Below, one piece after another: positions 40,534 to 48,364 of a stretch of 64,000 nucleotides of DNA. The notes beneath the pieces are model-generated. The model did not search any database and had not been told where the DNA came from. It was given only the letters and a program-made list of their open reading frames with translations. How positions within the stretch are numbered: position 1 is the first letter of the stretch; each line of letters opens with the position of its first letter. Both the position numbers and the translations under genes were made by a program. This stretch comes from a virus, in the IMG/VR virus record IMGVR_UViG_3300036795_000133, positions 60,996 to 124,995 of that record; one strand, given 5' to 3'.

Positions 40534-41130
40534 TTACGCCCCCTTCCGGCTAGGTGCAGGGTCGGTGAAGCCGACGACAGCATTCAGCCCGGTGCGGGGG
40601 GAGGCTGCAGGTCCGTAGCCTTCCTGCCGGACGTACGTGCCCGCACCGAAGGCGTCGATCATCGTGTGCCTTGCCGGGTCGGCGACGATCCCCACGTGCC
40701 CCGGTGCCGTGGGGGTGCCGTCGGACCCGGCGAAGAACACAAGGTCGCCCGCGACCGGGCTGGTGACGTGCCGCTCGCTGGCCCACTGCTGCTGCGAGGT
40801 CCGCTCGATCGAGATGCCGTCCGCCGCGTACGCCTCCATCGCCAGGCCCGAGCAGTCCATGCCCGCGTCGCTCGTCCCGCCCCAGAGGTAGGGCACCTTG
40901 CCGACCTTGGAGCGGGCGAAGGCGACCACGGCGGAGGCGGCGGCGTTTGCTGTAGCCGGGGCAGTGCCGTGGTGAGCGTGGTGGGTGACTGCCTTCGTCC
41001 CGGCGCCCGCCCCGGCAAGCAGGACCGCACCCGCGATCACGACCGGGAGCACACCGCTGCCGTCCTTGCGGAACTTGTACGGATAACGGATCCGGTAGCG
41101 GCGCGGGAGCGGGTAGCGGTAGGCGGTCAT
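40534..41130 (-). CDS. NlpC/P60 peptidoglycan endopeptidase
   Basis: 198 aa. N-terminal TM anchor (GVLPVVIAGAVLLAGAGAG), then the NlpC/P60 core: GKVPYLWGGTSDAGMDCSGLAM (catalytic Cys), GDLVFFAGSDGTPTAPGHVGI (catalytic His) and a later ARHTMIDAFGAG. Cuts peptide stems of peptidoglycan. In a transfer operon such enzymes open the wall for the translocation channel. Confidence 0.9.
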   Translation of the reverse strand: MTAYRYPLPRRYRIRYPYKFRKDGSGVLPVVIAGAVLLAGAGAGTKAVTHHAHHGTAPATANAAASAVVAFARSKVGKVPYLWGGTSDAGMDCSGLAMEAYAADGISIERTSQQQWASERHVTSPVAGDLVFFAGSDGTPTAPGHVGIVADPARHTMIDAFGAGTYVRQEGYGPAASPRTGLNAVVGFTDPAPSRKGA

Positions 41131-41360
41131 CGGCGGTACCTCCGGCCTTTCCGGCTCACCGCGCGCCGCTCCGGCCCGCTCGTCAGGTGCCACGTCCCGC
41201 AGGCGCACGGGTACGACCTGAGCCCCGTAGCCGCTGTCGCGCCCGCCTCCTGCTCCGTGCTGAACCCCCGCTTCCACGGGGTAAGGCATTCGGACCTCCC
41301 CGCCGTCCGGGGATCCCGGTTCTGCTGCCGCAGCCTCTGGTGACGCCCCCGCGCGGTCAT
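41127..41360 (-). CDS. Cysteine-containing basic protein (77 aa)
   Basis: ATG 41360. RHQRLRQQNRDPRTAGRSEC then a Cys-His set SYPCACGTWHLTSGPER, a motif like small zinc proteins of actinomycete elements. Overlaps the next gene by 4 nt. Confidence 0.6.
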   Translation of the reverse strand: MTARGRHQRLRQQNRDPRTAGRSECLTPWKRGFSTEQEAGATAATGLRSYPCACGTWHLTSGPERRAVSRKGRRYRR

Positions 41361-41617
41361 CACGCGTTCCTCTCGTTGCGCATCCGCCGCCAGCCGGAAA
41401 CGAGTAGGCAGAGGGTGTAGATAGCGGCGACGACGGTGAACAGCGCGACCGCGTTGCCCGTGGGCGCTGCGGCGACCTGCGCGTAGTCGCCGGGCAGGTC
41501 GCGGGTCAGGTGCAGCGGCGTAGCCGGGCCGATCGACAGGGTCGCCGTCCACGACCACACGGCGGTCACGGCCAGAGACAGGACTGTGCCTGCGGTCAGG
41601 GCGGCCCGGGTAGTCAT
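41360..41617 (-). CDS. Membrane protein (85 aa)
   Basis: Two TMs, LTAGTVLSLAVTAVWSWTA and AVALFTVVAAIYTLCLLVSG, with a basic tail. Function unknown. Start shares one base with its neighbour stop. Confidence 0.65.
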   Translation of the reverse strand: MTTRAALTAGTVLSLAVTAVWSWTATLSIGPATPLHLTRDLPGDYAQVAAAPTGNAVALFTVVAAIYTLCLLVSGWRRMRNERNA

Positions 41618-41856
41618 CAGGACCTCCGTCGTGCGTGCGCTGGACGCAGGGCGTCGGCAATCAGTTCTCCCGGGTAGCCGATGGCGGCGAGGCGGCGCGA
41701 CTCGGCGTCCTGCGCCTGCATTGCGCGGATCAGGGCGCGCTCGGCTTTCGGGTCGGGGTGCCCGGTGCGCTCGATGATGGCGTGCGCCCTGGCCCCGAGG
41801 CGCCAGTAGGCGTCAGCCAGTCCGCGCAGCTTCTTGTACGGATCCCGGGCGGTCAT
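41617..41856 (-). CDS. Hypothetical helical protein (79 aa)
   Basis: Start MTARDPYKKLRGLADAYWRL, helices including AERALIRAMQAQDAESRRLA. No family. Shares a base with its neighbours. Confidence 0.65.
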   Translation of the reverse strand: MTARDPYKKLRGLADAYWRLGARAHAIIERTGHPDPKAERALIRAMQAQDAESRRLAAIGYPGELIADALRPAHARRRS

Positions 41857-42128
41857 CAGGACCGCCCCTGCCGTTCGCGCCAAGCGCGCTCGGTACGGTC
41901 GAGGCGGTAGCTGTACGTCCCGGTGGCACGCTTGCGCTCAACCCGGCACCAGATCTCGCAGGCGGCGATGAACGCCAGGAAGGCAACGCCAGTGGCGCCG
42001 AGGCCCGCCCAGTTCCGCGTGTCCGCGAAGTGCAGGCCGAACGCGAGGACCATGATGCCCGTCACTACGCCGAGCGGGAGGCCGACGACTGCCGGGTGCC
42101 GCGAGGCGAGCCCGGGGGCGCGCTTCAC
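41856..42128 (-). CDS. Two-TM membrane protein (90 aa)
   Basis: GTG 42128 (GTGA overlap). AVVGLPLGVVTGIMVLAFGL and GLGATGVAFLAFIAACEIW, Arg-rich tail. Function unknown. Confidence 0.65.
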   Translation of the reverse strand: MKRAPGLASRHPAVVGLPLGVVTGIMVLAFGLHFADTRNWAGLGATGVAFLAFIAACEIWCRVERKRATGTYSYRLDRTERAWRERQGRS

Positions 42129-42658
42129 CGCCCGCTCCCGAACGGGTAGCCGCTGGCGCGCGGCGCTGGCTTCGGCTTGCTTGCGCCCCAGGTGCGCAGC
42201 AGCAGCACGACGGTCAGCAGGGTCAGCACGGCAAGGGCGCCGTACAGCTCCATCGTGCTGTGCTGGTGCGCCCGCGTCTCGCGGTGCCAGGTCCTGATGA
42301 TCCCCGGGAGGCGCTTCCCGAAGTAGATGTCGGCCGCGACGACTGCCGTGACGAAGAGGTGCTTCACGTGCTTCAAGGTTTTCCTCCGGTGATGACGGGG
42401 CGCGGTCGGGTGACCTGGCCCGCTGGTGCGGCTCCCGGGGGGCGCCGCCGTTGCAGTTGAACGGCCGCCCTGCATCTGCCTGCGGATCCTCGCGGCCTCC
42501 CGCGTGACGTGCGCCAGCTCCCTCTCGACCCCGGCCCGGTCGTAGTGGGCGGTGTAGCGGTCGGGGCGCATCACGCCGCTTGGGTAGCTGAGCGCTTCCC
42601 GCATCAGCCCGGCGCGCTCCTCCAGGCCTGCCAGCCGGTGCTCCTCTGCGCGGCTCAT
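42125..42658 (-). CDS. Membrane protein with coiled N-terminus (177 aa)
   Basis: Helical/basic N-terminal 95 residues (AGVERELAHVTREAARIRRQ), then two TMs (KHLFVTAVVAADIYFGK and LYGALAVLTLLTVVLLLRT). Overlaps both neighbours by 4 nt. Function unknown. Confidence 0.65.
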   Translation of the reverse strand: MSRAEEHRLAGLEERAGLMREALSYPSGVMRPDRYTAHYDRAGVERELAHVTREAARIRRQMQGGRSTATAAPPGSRTSGPGHPTAPRHHRRKTLKHVKHLFVTAVVAADIYFGKRLPGIIRTWHRETRAHQHSTMELYGALAVLTLLTVVLLLRTWGASKPKPAPRASGYPFGSGR

Positions 42659-43092
42659 GCGACTCGCTCCGCCAGGGCGGCGCGCACTCTCTCGCCGCGT
42701 TTGCGCAGCAGTACAAGGTGGCGTTCGTGCGCCCGCTGCTTCCGGTCCTGGCGCCGGAAGTACAACTCGGCCGCCTCGGCGAGGATCACGGCAACCGGGC
42801 GCACGGGGACGCGCTCGCGCTCCTCGCCCAGTTCCCTCTCCGAGAGCCCCGCCCAGGTGCCGTGCAGTTCCGGCTCGGCGAGAGCGTGCCGCAGGCAGTC
42901 GGCTCTCACAGGGCAGCCCAGGCAGACGCGGCGCGCCTGGTCGGTCGCCTCAGCGGCACCGTCGCCCTCGGCGAAGAACAGCTCAGGGTCCGTGTACTGG
43001 CAGTCGGCGAGCCGCGTCCAGTCCCAGGGCGTCTCCGGTTCCAGCAGGGGGACGGCCGCGCCGGGGCTCCAGGCGACAGCGCGGGCGCTCAT
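42655..43092 (-). CDS. WhiB-family regulator (second copy)
   Basis: 145 aa. WTRLADCQYTDPELFF, then ARRVCLGCPVRADCLRHAL gives the four cysteines (C..CxxC..C) that hold a 4Fe-4S cluster, and HGTWAGLSERELG replaces the usual G(V/I)WGG turn. The C-terminal 60 residues are basic and helical, a DNA/sigma-binding extension. WhiB proteins regulate with sigma factor. ATG overlaps the upstream WhiB stop. Confidence 0.9.
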   Translation of the reverse strand: MSARAVAWSPGAAVPLLEPETPWDWTRLADCQYTDPELFFAEGDGAAEATDQARRVCLGCPVRADCLRHALAEPELHGTWAGLSERELGEERERVPVRPVAVILAEAAELYFRRQDRKQRAHERHLVLLRKRGERVRAALAERVA

Positions 43093-43358
43093 GCCGCACC
43101 GCTCGTCAGGCTCGGGAGCGCGGCGTTCCGCTCGTCGGGGGTCGTCCCGCCCCAGACACCCCACGCCTGGCGGGTGGAGACGGCGTAGTCGCGGCACGGG
43201 CGGCGGACCGGGCAGGTGCCACAGGTCGCTATCGCGGTGGCGGCCTGCGCCTCGTACGCGTCGGTACCGGGCGCGGCGAGCGGGAAGAAGTCGTCGCCCG
43301 GCAGGTCAAGGCAGGCGGCGCGGTCCTGCCACCCGAGTGCGGTCGCTGAGGCGCTCAC
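43089..43358 (-). CDS. WhiB-family regulator (first copy)
   Basis: 89 aa, GTG 43358. WQDRAACLDLPGDDFFPLA, then ATCGTCPVRRPCRDYAV and WGVWGGTTPDERNA. All four cysteines and the canonical GVWGG motif are present. Adjacent to a divergent second WhiB; tandem WhiB pairs occur on actinomycete plasmids and phages. Candidate regulators of the transfer operon. Confidence 0.92.
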   Translation of the reverse strand: MSASATALGWQDRAACLDLPGDDFFPLAAPGTDAYEAQAATAIATCGTCPVRRPCRDYAVSTRQAWGVWGGTTPDERNAALPSLTSGAA

Positions 43359-43552
43359 GACACACCCACCAGGGCGCGCCACTTGCGGTTCGCCTTCTGC
43401 ATGGCACCGCGCCCGCTGAAGGTCTCGACGAACTTCCCTGTGACACAGTCGTAGACCCCGTAGGACCCGCCGCCGAGGGGCGACACCGCGTACCGCGCCA
43501 TCAGCCGGTCTTGTTCCGACCCGCGCCGCGCATCGCCCTTGCGTCCGGTCAT
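43355..43552 (-). CDS. Hypothetical small protein (65 aa)
   Basis: TGRKGDARRGSEQDRLMARY then YGVYDCVTGKFVETFSGRG, a beta hairpin pattern. ATGA overlap. Function unknown. Confidence 0.65.
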   Translation of the reverse strand: MTGRKGDARRGSEQDRLMARYAVSPLGGGSYGVYDCVTGKFVETFSGRGAMQKANRKWRALVGVS

Positions 43553-43707
43553 GGCTGAACCTCCGGCGGGTACATCTGGTGGGAGCGCTGGTCAACCGGG
43601 CAGGTGCCCCGAGCCCCTCCGCCGGGAAACGGCACCAGGATCGCGTCAGAGTGTTCCGGGCAGTAACAGGCAGGGGCCGGGCGGACCGGGGTCAGGAGGG
43701 CGGTCAT
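43549..43707 (-). CDS. Small cysteine protein (52 aa)
   Basis: ALLTPVRPAPACYCPEHSDA and GARGTCPVDQRSH: CxCPEH and C-P-V-D with H, a zinc-knuckle outline. Start overlaps neighbour by 4 nt. Function unknown. Confidence 0.55.
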   Translation of the reverse strand: MTALLTPVRPAPACYCPEHSDAILVPFPGGGARGTCPVDQRSHQMYPPEVQP

Positions 43708-43922
43708 GGCGTGGCCTCCGCACAGTCGGGCCTCCCGCGCAGGGGCGCAGGGCTGAGCGTCGCGACCGGGCAGGGCGCGGAGGGCGACGGGCTGAACATC
43801 GTGGGCACGTAGACCGCGGGCTGCGAGTGCCCGTGGCGGACCACGAGGATGACGGCTGCGATCACGAGGCCGATGGCGAGCCCTATCGCGGCACCGCGGA
43901 TCAGGTCGGCGGCGGCGGTCAT
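43704..43922 (-). CDS. Single-pass membrane protein (72 aa)
   Basis: TM GAAIGLAIGLVIAAVILVVRH near the N-terminus; Ser/Pro-rich tail. Function unknown; ATGA overlap. Confidence 0.65.
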   Translation of the reverse strand: MTAAADLIRGAAIGLAIGLVIAAVILVVRHGHSQPAVYVPTMFSPSPSAPCPVATLSPAPLRGRPDCAEATP

Positions 43923-44260
43923 GACGAGATCTCCGCGTAGTTGAGGCAGTGGACGTAGACGCGCGCGATGGGCCGGCTACTGCCGGTTCCGCTTACGGTC
44001 CCGGTCCCGGTGATCTCAAGCTGGGCGTCCGGACCGTAGAACTCCGCCGCCTTCAGCAGGGCAGCGGACCGCATCTCGCTGATGCTGTCGCCGCGGACTG
44101 TGGCGTCGAAGAAGTCCGGGCCCTCGGTGCGGCGCGCGCCGATCTCGTCCAGCGCGGCGTGAAGGCCGGCGGCGAACGAGGTGGAGCGCCTGTCCTGCCC
44201 CCAGCCGTTGGCGAGGTCACGGAGCACCCGGTAGTCGGACTGGGCGAGGGAGGAGGTCAT
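43919..44260 (-). CDS. Hypothetical protein (113 aa)
   Basis: Helical first half (DYRVLRDLANGWGQDRRST), then beta strands LEITGTGTVSGTGSSRPIAR and VYVHCLNYAEI. No family. Coupled on both sides. Confidence 0.65.
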   Translation of the reverse strand: MTSSLAQSDYRVLRDLANGWGQDRRSTSFAAGLHAALDEIGARRTEGPDFFDATVRGDSISEMRSAALLKAAEFYGPDAQLEITGTGTVSGTGSSRPIARVYVHCLNYAEISS

Positions 44261-44463
44261 GCCGTCACCTCGGATACCCGGCTCGCGGCGGCGAGGATGA
44301 CGCCGAGCGCCTCAGCCTCCGGGCTGCCGATGGGGAACGCCTCGGATGTGGCGAGGGACGCCTCAAGCAGCGTCGTCTCGGCGCGGTCCGCGTCACCCGA
44401 CTCGGCGAGCAGGACGGCCAGCGAGGTGAGGTTGAGGGCGTCGTACAGGGCCGGGGGATTCAC
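44257..44463 (-). CDS. Helical hypothetical protein (68 aa)
   Basis: GTG 44463 (GTGA overlap). NPPALYDALNLTSLAVLLAE, then ADRAETTLLEASLATSEAFP. Helix-rich; function unknown. Confidence 0.65.
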   Translation of the reverse strand: MNPPALYDALNLTSLAVLLAESGDADRAETTLLEASLATSEAFPIGSPEAEALGVILAAASRVSEVTA

Positions 44464-44750
44464 GACCGCTCCCCGGCGGTGCGCTGGGCGGGGACGGGAG
44501 CCCCGTCGAGGTCGAGGAGGAAACGGCACTTCGCCTGCGTCAGCCCCTTGTCCTCAAGGTCGGCCATCGCCCCGGCTAGCTCGGTGAGGAGCATGTCCCC
44601 TTCGACCGCGTCGGCGCGGATGTCGGCGGAGGTGATGCCCTCCGCGATGCAGTGCATGGCGAACTTCCGCGCCGACCCGGGGAGCTTGAAGCCGGCACGG
44701 ACATGGGACTGGTAAGTGGCTGCGGCTGGGAGGTCGGCTACTGTGGTCAC
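44460..44750 (-). CDS. Hypothetical protein (96 aa)
   Basis: GTG start overlapping the zinc gene stop. TTVADLPAAATYQSHVRAGF, then EGDMLLTELAGAMADLEDKG. Function unknown. Confidence 0.65.
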   Translation of the reverse strand: MTTVADLPAAATYQSHVRAGFKLPGSARKFAMHCIAEGITSADIRADAVEGDMLLTELAGAMADLEDKGLTQAKCRFLLDLDGAPVPAQRTAGERS

Positions 44751-44908
44751 GGACTTTCTCCAATTCCGGTTGGGATGGTCCGGGCCGTCGCGGCGTGAGA
44801 TGTCGCGGCGGCCATTTGCGTTCTCGGGGACCGGCGGCGGGAGCAGTCACAGGACTGCCCGGCCCAGAGGACCTTCCCGCAGTTGGTGCAGACCCTGGTC
44901 TGGTTCAT
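44747..44908 (-). CDS. Zinc-knuckle protein (53 aa)
   Basis: RVCTNCGKVLWAGQSCDCSR gives CxxC...C-x-C. ATG overlaps the RHH stop (ATGA). Function unknown. Confidence 0.6.
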   Translation of the reverse strand: MNQTRVCTNCGKVLWAGQSCDCSRRRSPRTQMAAATSHAATARTIPTGIGESP

Positions 44909-45111
44909 GCCGCTGCTTCTGCCTCAAGCGCTTCGCCGGCGGCCTGTCCGTTCCCGAGACGGGAGGCCAGTTCGTCGGCGGGCGGTAGCGCCTGGTCGAG
45001 GAGACCGTCAAGCACATGGCTCAGCGGCTGGCCCTTGAGCAGGGCCAGCATGCGCAACCGGAGGTCAACCGGACGTGTGATCCGGCTGGACAGCGGCACG
45101 TCACACGCCAT
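44905..45111 (-). CDS. RHH-like regulator, first gene of transfer operon
   Basis: 68 aa; ATG 45111 with GGAAGGACC upstream. SSRITRPVDLRLRMLALLKG followed by PLSHVLDGLLDQALPPADEL fits an Arc/ParG-type ribbon-helix-helix. First gene after the TTGACA promoter, so it may autoregulate the operon. Confidence 0.65.
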   Translation of the reverse strand: MACDVPLSSRITRPVDLRLRMLALLKGQPLSHVLDGLLDQALPPADELASRLGNGQAAGEALEAEAAA

Positions 45112-45154
45112 GAATTCGGTCCTTCCAGCGGTCTTGATTACTGCATTGCAGACA

Positions 45155-45184
45155 ACATAAGCACAACTCATGTATATATGTCAA
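45155..45184 (-). promoter_or_regulatory. Promoter of the transfer operon
   Basis: -35 TTGACA (45184-45179), 18-nt spacer, -10 TTATGT (45160-45155). About 44 nt upstream of the RHH gene start. The best consensus -35 noticed in the window and the start of an about 10-kb leftward operon. Confidence 0.7.
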
Positions 45185-45274
45185 GGCACGCGGAACCCCT
45201 GGTGAGGGACACGCCGGACCGGTCTAGTTGACCTGTACTTACCTAGATCACTTGCCGCCCTCTAGGCTGTGTAC

Positions 45275-45616
45275 ATGGCAGGTGAGGACTCCTGGAAGTA
45301 CGAGCGCATAGCAGGCGACTTGCGCGGCGGCATCAGGAGCGGCAAGTACGCGCCGGGCTCGCGCCTGCCGTCCAAGAGCAAACTCGCAGCGCGGTACGAC
45401 GTATCCGACGGCCCTGTAAACGAGGCGCTGAAGGTGTTGCGCGGCGAAGGGCTGATCGAGACCCGGCAGGGCAGCGGGATCTTCGTCTGCGACCCGCTGC
45501 CGGAAGTGGCGCTGTCGGAGTACGAGACTGTGATGGGGCGTATCGACGGCCTGGCCGAGGAGGTCAGGCAGCTACGCGGGGAAGTGGCAGCGCTGAGGCA
45601 GGCGAGGGGGGCGTGA
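45275..45616 (+). CDS. GntR-family (YtrA-like) regulator, leaderless
   Basis: 113 aa. ATG 45275 lies 6 nt after TAGGCT (45263-45268); a GTG at 45269 is the alternative. Winged helix: YERIAGDLRGGIRSGKYAPG, SRLPSKSKLAARYDVSDG and LRGEGLIETRQGSGIFV. No effector domain; the C-terminus is a coiled helix (LAEEVRQLRGEVAALRQA) for dimerisation. Divergent from the transfer operon, so it probably controls that promoter. Confidence 0.85.
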   Translation: MAGEDSWKYERIAGDLRGGIRSGKYAPGSRLPSKSKLAARYDVSDGPVNEALKVLRGEGLIETRQGSGIFVCDPLPEVALSEYETVMGRIDGLAEEVRQLRGEVAALRQARGA

Positions 45617-45728
45617 GCATGGCGACCTCTCGCGCCAGCTCCCGGATCTCGGCCGCCAGGCTGTCCAGCCGAATACGGACTTCTGCCCGCTGCACGGCGG
45701 TCATGGGAATCATCGAGCGCGCTGCCAT
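45564..45728 (-). CDS. Possible small helical protein (54 aa)
   Basis: ATG 45728. AVQRAEVRIRLDSLAAEIRE then LAREVAMLTPPSP. Overlaps the GntR tail on the other strand by about 50 nt. Composition is plausible but evidence is weak. Confidence 0.35.
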   Translation of the reverse strand: MAARSMIPMTAVQRAEVRIRLDSLAAEIRELAREVAMLTPPSPASALPLPRVAA

Positions 45729-45843
45729 GAGGGCAGCGTAGGCGCGAGGACCGCGCTCTGCCGGCATCAGACCGGCGGCACTGCTGGCGTCATTAGGGCG
45801 TCACGAGGCATCATTCCGGTACCCGTGCTGTTACGGTTAGCCC

Positions 45844-46566
45844 ATGGCCGTGAACACTGCTTTGCGCACGGCGCGCGTGCGCGCCCACATGAGCCAGATG
45901 GACCTCGCCCGGCGGATACAGGAAGTTGGCTTCATGACGGGAGACCCGAACGGCTGCAGCCGCGAGATGGTGCAGCGCTGGGAATCTGGCCGGACGATCC
46001 GGCCGCAGCCCCGGTACCTGCTCGCGCTGGAGAACGTCTTCGGGCAGCCCGCCGCAAGCCTGGGCTTCGCCGACGTCGACCTCGGCGTCGACCGCGGGCA
46101 GGCCGTTGCTGACGCGGGACTGGACAGGGCACTCCCACTTCCCGACCCCGCCGCCCAGTACGGCGAACTGACCGGCGTCTGGCTGTCTGCCTACGACTAC
46201 TACAGCAGCAGCCGTGACCAGACATTCTCGGGCAAGCACCACGTTATGCTCCTGCAGCGCGGCGCTCGGCTAATGGTGCGTTCCCTTCCGGCGTCCTCGT
46301 CGCGAATGTCAATGGACCTGTCCGTCAACGGTCAGGTTGTCACGGGGACCTGGACGGAGGAGACGCGAACCGACGGGTACTACCGCGGCGCGCTTTACTA
46401 CGGGGCAATCCAGATGCTCGTAGAGCCCACCGGCCGCAGGATCGCCGGCAAGTGGGTCGGCTTCGGCCGGGACATGACCGTCAACACCGAGGCGTGGCGG
46501 CTGACCCTCGTCGATTCAGAGGTAGACGAGGCCGCTGTCGAGCGGTGGAACCGGGAGCCGGAGTGA
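45844..46566 (+). CDS. XRE-family regulator with C-terminal sensing domain
   Basis: 240 aa; ATG 6 nt after TACGGT (45832-45837), so probably leaderless. HTH at residues 8-70 (LRTARVRAHMSQMDLARRIQ, SREMVQRWESGRTIRPQPRY). The C-terminal half, from ELTGVWLSAYDYYSSSRDQT onward, is a beta domain seen in actinobacterial XRE proteins with possible ligand sensing. Heads a four-gene rightward operon. Confidence 0.8.
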   Translation: MAVNTALRTARVRAHMSQMDLARRIQEVGFMTGDPNGCSREMVQRWESGRTIRPQPRYLLALENVFGQPAASLGFADVDLGVDRGQAVADAGLDRALPLPDPAAQYGELTGVWLSAYDYYSSSRDQTFSGKHHVMLLQRGARLMVRSLPASSSRMSMDLSVNGQVVTGTWTEETRTDGYYRGALYYGAIQMLVEPTGRRIAGKWVGFGRDMTVNTEAWRLTLVDSEVDEAAVERWNREPE

Positions 46567-46608
46567 CGGGCTCGCCGAACTCAAGGTGGCAGAAACAGGA
46601 GATCAGTC

Positions 46609-46863
46609 ATGAGCGACGCCAGCCAAGAGTGCCGGGCACCGGGTGCGGTGGCGCCCGAGCCGCTGACGCCGGCAGCAGCGGCGCATGCCTATCAGGCCGT
46701 GTTCGCCGCCATCGCGTACGGAAAGAACCGGGTAGCCGCGCTAGTTCTGCGCGACCTTGAGCCTGAGCACCTCACTGAACTAGCCGTAATCTGCGGGGAC
46801 GTTCAGATTATGGTGGAGGCCGAGCAGCGGCGGCGAGCGGAACTGGAGGGGTCAGGATCATGA
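46609..46863 (+). CDS. Hypothetical helical protein (84 aa)
   Basis: AGGAGA 6 nt before ATG. AHAYQAVFAAIAYGKNRVAA then LEPEHLTELAVICGDVQIMV. Coupled to the next gene by ATGA. Function unknown. Confidence 0.7.
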   Translation: MSDASQECRAPGAVAPEPLTPAAAAHAYQAVFAAIAYGKNRVAALVLRDLEPEHLTELAVICGDVQIMVEAEQRRRAELEGSGS

Positions 46864-47222
46864 GCGATGTCCGCGCATTCGCGCGCCAGCCAGACGGAAC
46901 CGAAACCGACATCACCGAGGGCATGCAGGCGCTCTACGACCTGGTACTCAACAGCATGGACTGGGGCAGCGGCTTCCTGACCGCAGAGGACGCTCGCCCG
47001 GTCGCCCTGCTCGCCCGCACGCTGGGCTTCGAGCAGGCCGAGGAAGCCGAGCGGTACCTGCGCGACCAGGAGCACAGCAAGCAGCAGCAGGAGTTTCTCA
47101 GCGCCCGCCTCGAGGCGCGCCAGCACATTAACGGCCGCGTACCGCACGACCACGTGTTCTCGACAGCCGGCCGCTGCATGTGGTCCGGCTGCCGGGAACT
47201 CGGCGAGATGGACCCGCTGTGA
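46860..47222 (+). CDS. Hypothetical protein (120 aa)
   Basis: DVRAFARQPDGTETDITEGM, then EDARPVALLARTLGFEQAEE; a C-terminal HDHVFSTAGRCMWSGCREL with two Cys. ATGA on both sides. Function unknown. Confidence 0.7.
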   Translation: MSDVRAFARQPDGTETDITEGMQALYDLVLNSMDWGSGFLTAEDARPVALLARTLGFEQAEEAERYLRDQEHSKQQQEFLSARLEARQHINGRVPHDHVFSTAGRCMWSGCRELGEMDPL

Positions 47223-47656
47223 GCGACTTCTACGACCGCCACGGCCGGCCGATTGAGATGCTGGAATGGGCGGCGAAAATCGAGGACCGCGAATACAGCG
47301 TCGTGGCGCACCACTGGGTACGCGGGTGGATGGTCTCCACGGTGTGGCTCGGCCTTGATCACGGTTTCGGCATGTCCCATGCGCCGCTGATCTTCGAGAC
47401 GATGATCTTCGCGCCGAAGGACGTCACCATCGGCCGGGAAGACTGGGAAGACGGCGACGACGCCGCGGGCACGATGGCCAGCCTGCATGAGTACCAGGAG
47501 CGCTACGCCACCGAGGACGCCGCGCAGGCCGGGCATGACCGGGCGCTCGCTGCCATGGTGAACCAGCTCGGCGGGGAAGCCGCCATGGATGTCATTTCCG
47601 CCGCGCAGTTCAGCGACCCGGCCGAGGTGCCCGACGACGCCTCCGGGATTGGGTAG
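47219..47656 (+). CDS. Hypothetical protein (145 aa)
   Basis: GTG start in a GTGA overlap. DFYDRHGRPIEMLEWAAKIE, MVSTVWLGLDHGFGMSHAPL and FETMIFAPKD. Consistent with a conserved actinophage/plasmid protein of unknown role (the WLGLDHGFG box is familiar). No catalytic motif. Confidence 0.7.
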   Translation: MSDFYDRHGRPIEMLEWAAKIEDREYSVVAHHWVRGWMVSTVWLGLDHGFGMSHAPLIFETMIFAPKDVTIGREDWEDGDDAAGTMASLHEYQERYATEDAAQAGHDRALAAMVNQLGGEAAMDVISAAQFSDPAEVPDDASGIG

Positions 47657-47676
47657 CGGCGAGGCCCTGCAGCGTC

Positions 47677-47952
47677 TTAGATCGCGCTGAACAGGCTGCT
47701 GAACGCGCTTATATCCACGGACACCCCTGATGCCGCCCCGGAAGCGATCCTCCCCGCCTGCCCCGGGTCATGGACCGCGAGCAGGAGCCAGAACATAAGC
47801 GGGAGCAGCACCCACGCGATCAGCCGGAGTGCCGCCCCGCCTTTCCCGTGAGTCGATATCCACCAGATGCCGATGACGGCGATCGCAACGCCGACGCCGT
47901 CAGCTGTGTGGCCGGGTACAGCGCTAGCCGCGGCAAGAGCGATCGGGTGCAC
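47677..47952 (-). CDS. Two-TM membrane protein (91 aa)
   Basis: GTG 47952. GVGVAIAVIGIWWISTHGKG and RLIAWVLLPLMFWLLLAVH. Downstream of the lipoprotein and possibly its membrane partner. Function unknown. Confidence 0.6.
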   Translation of the reverse strand: MHPIALAAASAVPGHTADGVGVAIAVIGIWWISTHGKGGAALRLIAWVLLPLMFWLLLAVHDPGQAGRIASGAASGVSVDISAFSSLFSAI

Positions 47953-47983
47953 TTCTCTGATGCTCCCCGAAGCGCCGGGGAAG

Positions 47984-48364
47984 TCAAGCGTTATCGGACT
48001 TGTAAGCGCTCGCCGCCTGCCCGCACTCGGCATTCAGCTGCTGAAGGTCCGCGCTTACCTTCGCGAGGTCCGCCGGGGCGGCACCGAGCGCGCTGAATCC
48101 CGCTGTCCCGCTTGCGGGGTCGTTCGCGGACTGCTCGTCTGCTGCGTAAGCCGTCTCGTCCTTCACCAGGCTCCCGACTGGGGCACCGGAGTTTTCGAGG
48201 TCGAGGAGCGCGGCCACGTACGCGGCCCGGGTCACGTGCGCGTGGAATGCGGTCACCAGCGGCGAGCACCACGCGTGCGGGTAGCTTGGCGCGGAACTGC
48301 ACGCGGCGAGGCACGCGACAGCAAGGGCGGCGGCGCCGGTGACGGCAAGCAGGCGTTTGCGCAT
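47984..48364 (-). CDS. Lipoprotein
   Basis: 126 aa, ATG 48364 with GAGAGG upstream. Signal peptide RKRLLAVTGAAALAVAC with lipobox LAAC; mature part has SPLVTAFHAHVTRAAYVAA and helical DLAKVSADLQQLNAECG. Membrane-anchored on the outside. It may act in superinfection exclusion or be a surface marker; function unknown. Nothing gene-like is seen at 48365-48561. Confidence 0.8.
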   Translation of the reverse strand: MRKRLLAVTGAAALAVACLAACSSAPSYPHAWCSPLVTAFHAHVTRAAYVAALLDLENSGAPVGSLVKDETAYAADEQSANDPASGTAGFSALGAAPADLAKVSADLQQLNAECGQAASAYKSDNA

